NCBI RefSeq assembly: GCF_037038585.1
Contig: NW_027288510.1
Span: forward strand, 2,671,001-2,735,000
Source of the DNA: Patagioenas fasciata
Lineage: Eukaryota; Chordata; Aves; Columbiformes; Columbidae
Length of the DNA stretch: 64,000 nt
Reading direction: 5' to 3'
This document shows, piece after piece, positions 1 to 12,249 of the stretch. A program made the position numbers and the translations under genes. The stretch's first letter is position 1. Each line of letters opens with the position of its first letter. The notes under the pieces are model-generated. The model did no database searches, was not told the origin of the DNA, and worked only from the letters and a program-made list of their open reading frames with translations.

Positions 1-597
1 TGTATCTTGGGCGGCATCCAAAGAAGCATGACCAGCAGGACAAGGGAGGGGATTCTGCTCCACTCTGGTGAGACCCCACCTGGAGTCCTGCATCCAGCTC
101 TGGAGCCCTCAGTACAGGAAAGACATGGATGTGTTGGAGAGGGTCCAGAGCAGGGTCACCAAGATGATCAGAGGGATGGAACAGCTCTGCTGGCAGGACA
201 GGCTGGGAGAGTTGGGGTTGTTAAGCCTGGAAAAGAGAAGGCTCCTGCGAGACCTTATTCCCATGTTTCTGTACTTAAAACATGTTGATAAGAATGATGG
301 GGACAGACTTTTTAGCGGGGCTTGTTGTGATAGGACAAGGGGTGATGGTTTTGAACTAGAAGAGGGGAGACTGAGGCCAGACATGTGGAAGACATTTTTC
401 ACAATGCGGGTGATGAAACACAACCACTGGTTGCCCAGAGAGGTGGTGGATGCCCCATCCCTGAAGAATTCCCAGGCCAGGCTGGATGGGACTCTGAGCA
501 GCCTGATCTGCTTGAAGATGTCCCTGGTCATGGCAGGGGAGTCGGACTAGATGACCTTTGAAGCTCTCTTCCAACACTCTCTATGCTTGTATGATTC
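1..597 (+). mobile_element. CR1 LINE 3' fragment (cut by window start)
   Basis: The + strand encodes a decayed C-terminal end of CR1 ORF2 (phrases like [15 protein letters not shown] and [13 protein letters not shown]), matching the intact CR1 copy near 59.0 kb. It runs into the usual CR1 3' untranslated stretch ending near the gene-free junction at about 597. Reading frame is interrupted, so this is an old copy. The 5' part lies outside the window. Confidence 0.9.
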
Positions 598-644
598 CTA
601 TCTCCAAGGAAAGCTCCACCATCTGGGAAATAACCCTTCAAGCA

Positions 645-2480
645 TAGAAACACAGGATCCTAGAACCAGAAAATCATTTGATTTAGAGGAGACCATGGAG
701 TCCAACCATAACCTAACTCTAGCACTAAACCATTTCCCAGAGAACCTTCTCTATACATCTTTTAGACACCCCCAGGAATGATGACTCAACCACTTCCCTG
801 GGAACCCTGGTCACTGCTTCACAACCTTTTCCATGAAGAAGCGTTTCCTTATGTCCAATCTAAACCTCCCCTGGCACAACTTAAGGCCATTCCGTCTTGT
901 CCTATCCCTCGGTACCTGGGAGAAGAGATCAACATCCTCCATGTTCCAACCTCTTTTCAGGTAGTTGTGGACAGCGATAAGGTCTCCCCTCAGCCTCCTG
1001 TTCTCCAGGTTAAACATCTCCAGTTCCCTCAACTGCTCCTCATCACACTTGCTCGTCAGCCCCTCACCAACTCCGTTCCCTTCTCTGAACTTGCTCCAGA
1101 ACTTCAAGGTCTTTTTTGTCATAAGGGGCTCAAAGCTGACCCCAGGACTCGAGGTGCAGACTCAGCAGTCCTCACTACATGAGAACAATCACTGCCCTAG
1201 TCCTGCTGGCCACACTATTGCTGATCCAACCAGGATACCACTGGCACTATTTGGCCACCTGGGCACATGCTGGCTTAGGTTCAACCACTGTCAACAACAG
1301 CCCCAGGTCCTTTCCGTCCTCAACAAATTTCTAGCCGTTCTTCCCTCAGCCTGTAGCACTGCCTGGGGTTGTTGTGACCCAAGTGCAGGACCCAGCATTT
1401 GGCCGTGTTGAACCTCATACAATTGGCCTCAGCCCATCGATCCACCTGATCCAGATCTCTGTGTAGAGACTTCCTACCCTCTAGCAGGTCAACACTCCCA
1501 ACAAACTTGGTGTCATCTGCAAACTTATTGAGGGTGCACGTGATCCCCTTGTCTAAATCCTTGATAAAGAGATTAAACAGAACTGGCACCAATACTGAGC
1601 CCTGGGGACACCACTCATGACCGGCCACCAACTGGATTTGGCTCCATTCACCACAACTCCTTGGGCCCGACCCTCCAGCCAGTTCTTTATCCATCGCAGA
1701 TACACCATCCAGGCCATGAGCTGCAGCTTCTCCAGGAGATGCTGTGGGAAACAGTGTCAAAGTCTTACTAAAGCTTCCCTCATCCCCTATACAGGGTGCC
1801 TTGTCATGGAGGAGATCAGGTTTGTCAAGCAGGACCTGCCTTTCTTAAACCCATGCTGCCTAGGACTGATCACCTGGTTGTCCTGTGTCTGCCACATGAT
1901 GGCACTCAGGATGATATGATCCATACTATTCCCTGGGACTGAGGTCAGGCTGACAGGACTGTAGTTCCCTAGATCCTTCTTATGTCCCGTCTTGTAGATG
2001 GGTGTCACATTCACCAACTTTCAGTCAACTGGAACCACCCCACTTAGCCATGATTGCTGGTAGATAATGGAAAGAGGCTCAGGGATCACCTCTGCCTGCT
2101 CCCTCAGCACCCGTGGGTGTATCTGGCCACACAGACCTGTGGGTGTCCAAGTGGTGTAGCAGGTCACCAACCATTTCCCCTTGGATTGTTTGGACTTCAT
2201 TCTGCTCCTCATCCCTGTCTTCTGTCTCAGGGGGCTGGATACCTGGAGCACAACTGTTCTGACTATTAAAGACTGAGTCAAAGGAGGCTTCTAGTACCTC
2301 AACCTTTCCCTGTTCTTTTGTCAATATATTTCCTTGTGCATCCTTTTTTTTTTTTTTTTCTGAAGTATTTATAGTTTGTTTATTTCCTTTCGATGGCACT
2401 GCTCAGATTCAGCTCCAGTTGGGCTTTAGCCTTTCTGATTTCTTCATGAACAGCTTCATGACATCCTTGTAGTGATGCAG
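645..2480 (-). mobile_element. CR1 LINE, 5'-truncated, antisense
   Basis: The minus strand encodes CR1 reverse transcriptase pieces: the FADDTK catalytic motif with the following SVDLLEGR stretch, and upstream TPIYKTGHKKDLGNYSPVSL with [14 protein letters not shown]. The copy carries frameshifts and stops, so it is dead. A poly-T run at about 2343-2361 interrupts it. It lies tail-to-tail with the fragment at 1-597, so the two 3' ends meet near 600-645. Confidence 0.9.
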
Positions 2481-2484
2481 GAAA

Positions 2485-3090
2485 TTGACAATTAACTAAT
2501 TAACACTTAAAAACTAACACTTGACACTTGAGGAACTAACCCTACCCCACATCACTAAAGACACTTAGAGAGCTGACCCTTTAACCCACATCACTCTTGC
2601 CCAGCCTTGCTTAACTCTGTGTAACTTATTGTACGAAAAACAGGAGTTCACTGACGCCTCACAAAGATAATAGTCCTTGGTGCATCCTTGGGTGACCCAG
2701 ATTACAGAGTCTTGGGCACAGGACAGGAGATACGCCAGTTTTAACTGACTCAGCAGTCTGAGACCCAACCAACTCATCACACTGGAACAAAGTTGACCGT
2801 GTACAGAGAAAGAGGACCCGGGTTCACGATCACTGCACAGCTGCAACCAGGAGGAGCCGGAGGTGGAGACTCTGGAAATGGTCTCCTGAACTCATTGTAA
2901 TAAGAACCGCCCTCTTGGGGACAGGTTATGAATATGTATAGGTGTTCCATTTAACCAAGTTCACAGCTACTGTAATTTTACACACGCATTAGGTGAAATG
3001 ATTCCCCGTGAGTCCAGCGTCGTAAATAAATGCATACCCTCTTTATAACCTCAAGGGTTGTAAGGTCATTCTGCGCCTCACAAGCAAATT
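2485..3090 (+). mobile_element. Endogenous retrovirus LTR remnant, same family as 24760-25425
   Basis: This is a fossil LTR-like block. Its second half (about 2690-2960) shares recognisable stretches in the same order with the block at 24945-25235, including the segments around tgcatcctt, aataagaac and gttatgaat-gtgtatagg. A polyadenylation-like taaataaatg lies near 3020. Ends are approximate and no internal retroviral region is attached. The divergence from its relative suggests an old insertion. Confidence 0.5.
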
Positions 3091-3950
3091 TGGGACTGGG
3101 ACATTGAGGTGATTGGTGACCATTGCCAGGTGAATGAAAGAAGCTGGATGAGCTGTGAGGAACTCACAGACATTTCCAACTCCACAGAAAACAGACCCTT
3201 GCAGTTAAAGCAACAGCACTTGACATAAAACCCACCCCCAAAAAACAAAAGACTCACACTGACCACAGGAAAAGCCTTGAAAACGTTGGAGAAAAGTCTA
3301 CCAGGTCCCAGGGATCAGGGCTCAACCATTCTGGTGATGAACAAGCATCAAGGGCTGACATGGCATCAGAGCCACCTCCACATGGCCCTCACCACCTGTA
3401 ACCAGTGTGTCCAAGTCTTTCCTTGACCAGCCTCCAGGGACAGGGACCTGCACTGGTTGTTTCCTTCACAGCTGTGTCAGTGATGGCCCTTGATGGTGTC
3501 CCACACACCCTCAGAAACTTGGGGTTTGCTTTTGCCTTTCACTTCATGAGAGGTTTGTTCGTTGTTTCAGTAGCTGCAGTTCAGGATCATGGCAGCAGAG
3601 GGCTCATTAACATCGAAAATGCTCTTGCAAGCCAAGGCTCTGTGCATCATTTTCCTAAACGCTTCAAGTCTGGTGTGGATGATTAGGGAGGTTTCAGGAA
3701 TAGTCAAACAAAAAGCATTTCCATAATAAACAGCAACGAAGCCAAATTTCTTCTATTTCCTTCCCTGCTCGCCCTTCCTTCCCTTTCCAGAACAGGTGGT
3801 ATCAGCAGCCTCCAGTTCATATTGATGTGGTGCATCTCATGAAAAAGAGAGAATATATCAGAAAAGTGGGTGCCTAAATCACCATGTGAGTGAGGAGACA
3901 GACCAGGACACCTTAAGAGGAATCACACTCCTCTGGGCCAAGAGGTGGTT
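3090..3950. other. Non-coding, unassigned old repeat-like sequence
   Basis: No gene is recognised. The stretch at about 3420-3700 has the feel of an old interspersed repeat, but I cannot assign it to a family. The open frames here are short and without recognisable domains. Confidence 0.4.
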
Positions 3951-5000
3951 GTACCTGGGAATCTCAGGTGTTGTGCACAGTGACACTTGTGTTCAGGGAG
4001 CTGGTCAAGTGACCCATCTCCTGTTCTGTAATGGTGTCTGAGTTTGCTCAGGTCACCCCTGACTTGAGCCCCATCCACTGCTGGGTGTTCTCCAGACTCC
4101 TGCCTTCAGGAACAAAGTCCCAGGAGACCTTGCTGGTGAAGATGGAGGCAAAGAAGCCATGAAGAACCTCAGTCCTGTCTGATTCTACTCTTATGAATTC
4201 AGCAGCAGGCCCATGTTACCCTTGTCTATTCTTCTGCTGTAAGGAAGATGAATCAGTTCATCTTGCTGCCCTTACACTCCCCTGCAGGTATCAAGGTCAG
4301 GGCAGCTTTGGCATCATCCCCACATCCGTGGACAAGGTTTCTAAATTCCTCCTTTGCAGCTTCCCCTGCTTCCACCTCCTGTGTGCTGCCTTTTTGCCCT
4401 GGAGCTATGTCAGTTCAGACGAGCAGCCTCATAAGACAAACACTTCTTTACATGGTACTTAGAGACAACATTTTGTGCTTGGAGCAGGCTGTCTTGTAAG
4501 ACTGATCAGATTTCCTGAGCTCCTTCATCCTACCCAGACCTACTTCCATGTCACCACGTCGCCCACCAGCCCCCAGTATGTCAAAGTCTTCTCCTCTGGA
4601 GCCCACCAGCCTGTGCTCTGCTGCTGGCCTTCCTCCCTCCCCTCTGCTGCCTGGGACCCCACTGCTTCCAGGTCACAACAGCCAAGGTGGACACTGATGT
4701 TCACATCCCTCACCAGCTCTTTTTGTTTTCCAGTTCCAGATCCAGGTGAGAATCACCCTTGTTGCCCACCAAGCGGACATGTTAAGCAGTTGGCCCAAGA
4801 TCCTCTGGACTGCTGGCACCTGCCACTTTGCCAGGCCACTGAATGTCAGTCAATTACAGTTCCCGATAGGAAACTGCTCGTCAAATGGTGACTTCTTCAG
4901 GTTGCTGACAGAAGATATTTTCCACTACTTCTCCATAATCCAGCATTTTATAACACCCAAAGCACTGTCACCCTGTGCTGGTTTATATGACAAGTCTTGG
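3950..5000 (-). mobile_element. Possible very old antisense CR1 (ORF2 5' half)
   Basis: The segment near 4110-4180 resembles, in antisense, the CR1 ORF2 linker that in the intact copy reads [15 protein letters not shown]. Surrounding sequence is too decayed to follow a frame. The assignment rests on this one similarity and on the position of neighbouring CR1 copies, so confidence is low. Confidence 0.35.
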
Positions 5001-7260
5001 AACTGGAGGTGAGTGTGGCTGTGCTACAGTTGTCACCTCTCTGAGAAGACAACAGGAGTTTGATCAACATCAGACAGCGTCCATTTCAGCTGGCTCCAAG
5101 ATGGACCCAAACATGGCCAAATCTGACCCACTCAGTGATGCTGGCAGCACCTCTGGGATATTGTATTTGAGAAAGGGTAAAAAATGCTGCACAACAGCAG
5201 GTGGGAGAGAGGAGGGAGGAGATGTGAGAGAAAAGCACTGCAGACACCAAGGTCATATCCCATAGGACCCAAGCAGGTCCCTCAGCAGGGCAAAGCTTGC
5301 TCTCCTGAAATCCTGCTCTTGGCCTTGTGATCATCTCCCAGGAGCCTCAGCTCCACTTTCCCATCCCTGACTGTTCCATCCTGGCCAACTCTTTGTGGTT
5401 TTAAGTGTGAAGTCCCACAGGGCACCTCACCTCACTGACTCCTCAGTCACCCGTGTCAGGAAGATGTTGTCAATGAGCTCCAACCCCTCCTGGATGGCTG
5501 GTTCCTTGCAGATATTGGGATTTCTCAGGTCTGTCACGAGGACACTGGCTGGAAACATGAGGCTTCTTTAATTTGTCTGAAAGAGGCCTCATTTAGTTCC
5601 TCTTCCTGATCAGTGTCTCAGCAGCTGATGTCCAGTGACCACAACATTGCCCATGTTGTTCTGCCCTCTCATGCTGACTCCTCAGTGTTCAGCTGACATT
5701 GTTCCTCCCCAGGCAGAGCTCCACACATTCCTGCTGCTCTCCCACATGAAGGGAAACTATTCCTTTGACTCCAAACCTCTGGCATTATTAGTATCAGACA
5801 CACAAGACCCCACTATTTCCCCAGGAGACAATATTTATAGTGTCCTGTAATGCCTCATGTTGGGAGAGACACCTTCATCAGGATAAGCCAACTGTATGCA
5901 AACTTTAGTAGTTGAGCAAATGGAGCTACAGTCCAGGGAGAGTTCAGACCTTGTGAATACCTGGTATTCACCCATCAGAAATCTCTGATTTTTGACGAGA
6001 TGAAACGACGAGTTCTCAGTGACCCTGAGGAGAAGGGCCTGGGCACTCCAGGGTCCCCACACCAGCCCGTGGTGCACGCTCTCCATGAACAAGGCAGCTG
6101 CACACGGGGCTGCATGAGGAGGAGCGTGGGGACCCAGACACCTGGAGTTCTCATCCCATTCGGTTCAGCACTGGTGTGACCCCACACACACGGGGGTGTG
6201 CCAGTGTGCGGCTTCCCAGTTTGGAGAAGCAAGGAGGAACTGGAGAGTGCAGGGCTGTGCCAAGGCAGGTTCAGCACCTTGTGCACATGGTGTGGGATGC
6301 TGAGGGACCTGGGCTGCTTTGGCCCAGCAGCGCTGGGGAGGCTGCAGCAGTGCAGGAGTAGCCTGAGAGTGCTTGAAGGGTGGTTTCAGAGGTGGTGGAG
6401 GTTTTCTGCATACTGGGAAAGAGCATGGGAAAAAAATAATGGCACAAAGGGCAGCTGGGGAGGTCCAGGCTGGAGATGAGCAGGAAGGAATGTGACTGGA
6501 AGGGCAGTGCTGTGGTGGAGCAGGTCAGCAGAGGGAGTCTGCATCAGCCCAAGGCTTTGTGCTTCAAGGAACAGCTGGGGAGGATGCAGAGATCTCAGCA
6601 AAGGGAGGAAGATGCTCAGACAAGAGCAAGGTGGGGCAGCAGGGGGGATGTCTGCAGCCTGCAGGGAAAGAGGTGCAGGGGATGCCACAGCACAGGACAG
6701 GCTGTGGTGGAGATGATCAAGGGATGTGAAGAGGCTGAAAGCCCCAACAGACATGAGCTCCTTCTCCCCTTGGCTATGGCTGTTGTCTGCACCTCTGATG
6801 CCTGTGAGGAGACACCTTGTCCTTCCAGCACAGGGGCCTCATGGCCTCCTTGTCCCCAGCCAGGAACCTGGGAGGTGTGGGACCATAGTCCTGCCCTTGG
6901 CCTTGCACAGCCCCACATCACACTGTCCAGGAAGGGCCCTGAGCAATGTGGGAGGAACAGGATCTGCCTTCCCAGGGCTGGGGGTCAGGGCTTGTCCCTT
7001 TGGTTAATGAAACACATTCAGGTTTACTCAGCATCTAAGAGAACTTCACCTTGCTTTTCCTGACCTCTTGTCACTGCATCCCGTTTTCTTCTGTAACCGG
7101 ACCATGGGGTCAGTTCCTCAGTAGTGTCCCTCAGTGGGACTCATTAACATTGCAAGAAACTTTGGAGTTTGAATCTGACTTCTTGAGAGGTTTCATCAGG
7201 TTCCCCTGAGGGTTTGAGGTCCATGGACTCAGCACCAAACCCACCAGAGGGGTCATTAAA
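5000..7260. other. Non-coding, degenerate repeats, no gene recognised
   Basis: This stretch has several short open frames on both strands but none with a recognisable domain or matching splice-site chain. The block at about 5060-5280 looks like an interspersed repeat from its even composition and oligo-A stretches, but the family is unknown to me. The 6480-6760 part is purine-rich on the + strand. Confidence 0.4.
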
Positions 7261-8410
7261 GCGCCTTGGGCTGCTCCTGTGCTGCTGAGCTGGGCTGGGC
7301 TCCTGGGACAGAGGGAGCTCCTGGCAAGCGGCAGCGCTGCAGAGAGACAGCTCTGCCCAGGAGCAGCTCCTCTGCACACGCAGCAGGGCTGAGGGCTCTG
7401 CCTGGGGATCTCAGGGAGACGAGCAAGGCACTGCCCTGGCTCAGAGAGCTCCGCTGAGCCCCTGCAGAGGACGCGGAGGCCAATTCACACCTGAGTTTTA
7501 CATACAGAAACACTAAACCAGCCCCCAGGAGCATCCCAAGCCTCTGGAGACACTGGTACAAGCGCAGTTTCCCCTGGCGAGTCCCTTCCCACCCGCAGCT
7601 CGTGGAAGCCTCACCCAGGGTGCTGGAGAGACCCTCGGTCGGGGCACCGAGGTCCTGGGCTGCGGTCAGCGGTGTCACAGGGTGGTTGGGCAGCTCCTGG
7701 CGGGGCTGTTCACGCCGTCTCCTCTGGTGAGCCGTGCTCAGCCGCTGCTGCGCGGTCTCTGGGAGAAAGGGAGAGAGAGAAGCTGTCAGAAAAGCTTCAG
7801 GGCTTGGGCACTGTGGCCCCAGGCCCAGTGGGGAGGGTGAGGAGACACCTCCCTGATGCAGACGCTGCTGCTGCTGCTCCAGCTGCTCCTGCTGCTGCTG
7901 CGGGACCTGCTCCTCCTCTGGCCGCTTTGGGTTTAAAAGCCCAAGTCTCTTTCGCCTTGTGTTCCCTCCCCCTGAGAGGCCCCCAGTCTGGACTTTTCTT
8001 TGCTGTACCTTTTAAGTTGTATTTTGTCTTATAATTCAAGTATCTTTTTAAAATGCAAACGCCTGAGACTCTGATACAGGGAACCTGGGGACAAGAACGT
8101 TCCTGTGGCAGTTTGTGCACACGAATCCGCGTGTGGCACTGCTTTGCTGATGGAGCTGGGAAGGAAATCCTCGTCCTTCTCTGGAGCCGAAAAACCACAC
8201 GCGGTGGTTGGAGAAACTGCCAGTTTGACCTGGAAGGACGAAGCCAGAATTTGAGGGCAAAAATCAGTTGCCCCAGGTCCTTAGGTCTGGAGGTTGCTCT
8301 GGGATGTTCTTCTGGTTTTTAAAGGCCATGTTCCAGAACACAACGATGCCAAGCGAAGGGTCCAGGCTGTGTTTTCCTCCCCGCGCATTTCCCTGTGTGA
8401 TCTGCTCTGT
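7260..8410. other. Non-coding, GC-rich, with a short CTG-rich run
   Basis: No gene is supported. A short CTG/CTC-rich tract lies at about 7863-7900 and would translate as alanine/leucine runs, which explains several open frames here. No splice-consistent exon was found. Confidence 0.4.
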
Positions 8411-8495
8411 GACCCCCCGTGAGCAGGGGTTGGACTGGGGGTCTGCAGAGGCCCCTTCAGCCCCACCAGGCTGGGATTCTGTGGCTCTGTGACTC
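8410..8495 (+). mobile_element. CR1 3' tail fragment
   Basis: A short piece of CR1 3' untranslated region: the ggttggact segment, then gaggccccttcagcccc and degenerate copies of the ATTCTGTG-type end repeat (attctgtggctctgtgactc). Too short to carry coding sequence. Confidence 0.6.
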
Positions 8496-8879
8496 TGCAC
8501 TGCGGTTCCCCAGCACCTCCAGGATGTTCCACAGCCCACAGGCAACTGCAGCTTTTCCTTTTCGGGCCGATTTCTGAAAAACCCCTGGCTCTTGTGCTGG
8601 GCTTCACCTCCCGTCCGGGTACCCCGGGGTGACAGCGGGGCCTCTCCGGTCCTTCCGCGGGCTCTGCCCGGTCGGAGCAGCAAGGCCGGCGATGGGGAGG
8701 GGTTCCCGGGGAGGGCAGAGCCCGTCCCGCGGGGCTGCGGGGACGTTTCTAGGCAGGCTCCGCGCTAAACAGCCCCGTTGCTAGGGCAGGGGGGCATTCC
8801 CAGCCCGGCGCTGCGGTAGACAGACCCGTTGCTACGGCTGCGGGGCCTTCCAGGCCGGACTCCGCGCGGCGCGGCCCCC

Positions 8880-8893
8880 GTCGCTATGGGAAC
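8880..8893 (+). promoter_or_regulatory. X-box (RFX binding site) candidate
   Basis: The 14-mer GTCGCTATGGGAAC fits the X-box consensus RYYNYY-N(1-3)-RRNRAC exactly and lies 30 bp upstream of the ATG at 8924. Two upstream half-sites (GTTGCT at 8777 and 8828) sit at regular spacing. RFX factors drive many ciliary genes through a proximal X-box. That this one is functional is inference. Confidence 0.5.
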
Positions 8894-8923
8894 GGGGCCC
8901 TTCCAGTGCGGGCGGCGCGCAGC

Positions 8924-8990
8924 ATGGCGGTGCCCCTGCCGAGCGCGGCGCTGAGCGGCGTCCGGAGCGGGCGGGCGTTCGGCACGGCCG
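8924..8990 (+). CDS. Candidate first coding exon of an unidentified gene
   Basis: ATG at 8924 in a GC-rich context opens a short frame beginning MAVPLPSAAL that reaches an excellent donor (CGGCCG followed by gtgagt) at 8990/8991. Length is 67 bp, so the exon ends one base into a codon. I do not recognise the protein. No continuing exon is evident downstream before the CR1 copy and the inverted repeat at 9.3-10.1 kb, so the gene may have very long introns or be cut off by the duplication breakpoint. The CpG island and X-box just upstream support it being a real promoter and first exon. Confidence 0.4.
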
Positions 8991-9274
8991 GTGAGTCCCG
9001 GGCCGAGGAGCCCCGGGCCGAGGAGCCCCGGTTCCCCTGCGCGGGCAGCGGGAGCCGCTTGGGGCGTGGCGGGGAGAGCGCTCGGGCGGCTGAATTGCTG
9101 GCGTGGCCGGCTCGGGGAGGCGGGGGTGGCTCCGGCTCTTCCCGGGCTCTCTCGGCCTCGTCTCTTGGGCTCTGGAGAAAGCGGGAACTCTCTGGCAGCG
9201 AAGAGGTGGAGTGAACAGCAGAGGCAATGCCGCTGTTCGGCGGCATTCTTTATTTCATCAGCGCTGGGCAGCAC

Positions 9275-9720
9275 TGGTAGACGCTTGCACCTGGGCAGGA
9301 ACAAGCCCAGGTTCCAGTCTAAGCTGGGGAAGGACCTGTTGGAGAGCAGCGAAGGGGAAAGGGACCTGGGGGTCCTGGGGACAGCAGGGTGACCATGAGC
9401 CAGCACTGGGCCCTTGTGGCCAGGAAGGCCAATGGTACCTGGGGTGGGTTAGAAGGGGGTGGTCAGTAGGTCAGAGAGGTTCTCCTGCCCCTCTGCTCTG
9501 CCCTGGGGAGACCACACCTGGAATATTGTGTCCAGTTGTGGCCCCTCAGTTCCAGAAGGACAGGGAACTGCTGCAGAGAGTCCAGCGCAGCCACCAAGAT
9601 GCTGAAGGGAGTGGAGCATCTGCCGTGTGAGGAAAGGCTGAGGGAGCTGGGGCTCTGGAGCTGGACAAGAGGAGACTGAGGGGGGACTCATTCATGGGGA
9701 TCAATATGGAAAGGGGGGTG
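9275..9720 (+). mobile_element. CR1 LINE 3' fragment
   Basis: Shows CR1 ORF2 C-terminal stretches in sequence (the GRTCWRAAKGKGTWGSWG area corresponds to [14 protein letters not shown] of the intact copy, then LLQRVQRSHQD). The coding frame is broken and the middle is deleted. The copy ends abruptly at about 9720, at a junction with non-CR1 sequence. That junction is also present, inverted, at 25.93 kb, so CR1 was already joined to its neighbour before the duplication. Confidence 0.8.
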
Positions 9721-10071
9721 TCCCGGAGGCACCCCAGGTTCGTTTAAGGGACAACAGGGTCCAAAACAACTTCTGTTAAACCGGTGAGAAACAGGGTTTT
9801 AGCATCCAAAAGTGACTTGAATACAGGTTCGGATACCAGTTGAGGAAAATGATGAAGGGGCAGCAACCAATACGACAGGCGGTGCACAGAGTGCATGCAC
9901 GTGGCTTCACCAAAACAATGCCGGAGCCGTCCCTGAGTCCGGGAGGAGTCTGCACTTGCCTGAACACGGTGTGGGGTTATTTTGAAGAGATACACGTACT
10001 GTAGTGAGTACGGAAAGTGCACACTCGCGATTCTGCGAGGCTAAATTTATAATACACTCGCAATCCTGCGA
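9473..10071 (-). repeat. Left arm of a 0.6-kb inverted repeat
   Basis: The reverse complement of this segment matches 25566-26161 nearly base for base, with only scattered substitutions and one small indel. Both arms contain the same CR1 fragment fused to the same non-CR1 sequence. Predicted peptides from the two copies (for example SHRVQASADSS-like and LLDAKTLFLTG) differ at only a few residues. Similarity stops sharply at both ends. The arms are separated by about 15.5 kb that includes the CCDC81-like gene. Confidence 0.9.
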
Positions 10072-12240
10072 TGGGCAGTTTCACTCACACCCGCGGCGGC
10101 AAGGCAGCGGAGTCTCCATCCCGGGGGGGCTCTCGGCGGCAGCATCTCGCTCGTGCTGCGAGAGACCCGCGACAAATGGGCGGAGTCTTGACAAGAGTCC
10201 CGTTTTTTATTGGCTGATCACATCTGACTGTGGGCATTCCAGAAGCTTCTCTGCACCCCCACTCTGGCTGTGGGTGCCCCTGAAGCCTCCAAACATCCCC
10301 CACACTGGCTGCGGGCGCCCAGCGGCTCCCTGGCACCTCGGCGCTCCCTTCTCCTAACGGCCCTGGCCAGGGGCTCTGGGGCCAAACAAAAGAAGCTGTA
10401 GCAGAGAGAGAGGGAGATGTGTCTACTCCTTCCATGATGAAGGAGGGAGGGGGAGAGAGGGGGGTTTGCACCCTGCCACACCCACTGTCCTGTCCTGTAC
10501 CCCACTATACTGCCCCTTCACCCTGCATACCCCCTCCCTACCCCCCTGCACCCCAATGTCCTCCACATGGTGCTGGTGGATGGATCCAGCTCAGCACAGG
10601 GTGGGGTGCCCGACTGCTCTTCCTGGGCCCCCCCCAAATCCTGCTGTGAACCAGCAGGTCCCAGTACAGCCCAGCACCGCTGTGCCTGCCCAGGGGGTTG
10701 CAGCCAGTGGGGGGTGCCCAGGAGTGGGTGCTGACAGTTTGGGGGAGCACCCGCCTGGCCCCAGCCCAGGGCAGCATGTTGGGGTGATCCTGGGTCCCCA
10801 CACCGTGACACTCAGCAGCAGCCACTACGTGTGTGTCACAGGGCTGTGCTTGTCCCCCTGTCCCCTGCAGGGCTGGGGACACACACACATACCCAAGCAC
10901 CTCAGAGCCCCCACCACCCCCTCCCACAGGCATCCCCACTCTGATGCCTTCATCACCCTGAGCATCCTCACCTGCACCCCCATGCTCCTGGACACCAATT
11001 TAAGCCCAGCAGCCCCAGTGCTGGGATGTGTTGTGCTCAGCTCTGTTCCCTGTGCCCACTTTGGGGGTTTCCTGCTTTATCTGCCCCCACTTAGGTGTTT
11101 TATTTCCCCCTGATGGATGCTGGATGTGCAGTGGGACCTGCTGCTGCTGCCATGGTCCCCCTTTGCTGCCCAGGGTGGGGGTGCTGGGACCACCTGCAGC
11201 CCTAGCTCATTTGGGGGGCAATGACTGGCAAACCAGCCTTCCCCCCACCCCGGGGGCACCCATTCTGCCCCCCTCTCTGTGCACTCTAGGTTCTCCCCAT
11301 CCCTCTTCCCCTCTGCATCCTCTCTCCAGTTCCTCTGATCCCAAATATCACAGCTCCTGTGTTTCCCCCTCACACCCCCCATGCCCCAGATTCTTTCCTG
11401 GGTCTCCCCCATTCCTCTTTACCCCTCCAAATCCCCTCCAGCTCCGTTGCCCTCCGCAGGACTTTGCTCCTGTCCCCTGCTCAATCACCACTATCCCCAC
11501 CGAGCACCTTCAGCTTGGCTCTGGTCCGTGCATGCTCACTCCCACCCTGTGTGACACCCCCTGCACCGTCCCATCCCTTTCCCCCTCCCCATATACACTT
11601 GGATCCTCTCTGGACCTGTCTCCAAGACCCTCCCTGGGTTTCTGTGCCCCCTGCTCTGCTCCAAGCTCCTCTGGGGCCACCCAGACCCCTCTGTCCCTTC
11701 CTCTGCTCCCCGTGCAGCAGAGCGGCCTGTGAGAGCTCGGGCAGGATGTGCTCCCCGTGTTCCCCCTGGATGGGACCCTGCCCCACGGTCTCACAGCGAA
11801 TAGAGCCTGGAAAGAGGCTTTGCTGTCATCCGCTCTGGGTCGCCCATGGCGTGGCTGGGCTGGGACAAGCACCAGCCGCCTCCTTCCCCAGGGGAGCTGG
11901 AGCTGGTCACATCGTTGTGCAGGTTTTGGCAGTCGTTCTCCTTGCTGGTGTTCTTCAGATGACCTGAATCCCAGAGCACAAAATCTTTCCTATTGAGATT
12001 TCTCCCAAACAGGCACGGGTGTCAGAGCCGGCGAGCTCCAGAGTGAGCGCTGTGCTGTCCCCGCGCTGTCCTTTGTCCCTGCGTGAGCAGTGAAAGCCGG
12101 GCAACTGTGTGGGGGTGTTATTTTTCTCTGCTAAAGTGGCTGAAGCATTTCAAAGGGTTTCCCCAGGTGTTCTTGGCAGAGAGCTAAAGCCAGGCACATT
12201 TCCCTGGCCTCTGCATCACCCAAGACACTTCAGTTCTGCT
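10072..12240. other. Non-coding, strongly C-rich on the + strand
   Basis: From about 10.4 to 11.8 kb the + strand is dominated by C and T (ccctcc, ccacccc), which keeps frames open on both strands without any recognisable protein. The first 300 bases may belong to the retroviral-like element that ends at the inverted repeat arm, but I see no clear LTR boundary. No exon chain was found. Confidence 0.5.
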
Positions 12241-12249
12241 TTTCCACCA

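Larger units (their letters stand above)
8600..9210. promoter_or_regulatory. CpG island / candidate promoter
   Basis: Dense CpG and G+C compared with flanks, covering the first-exon candidate at 8924. The proximal part (8770-8893) contains three similar sub-blocks spaced 51-52 bp apart. Each carries a GTTGCT or GTCGCT half-site of the RFX X-box. Avian housekeeping and ciliary genes commonly start in such islands. Confidence 0.6.
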
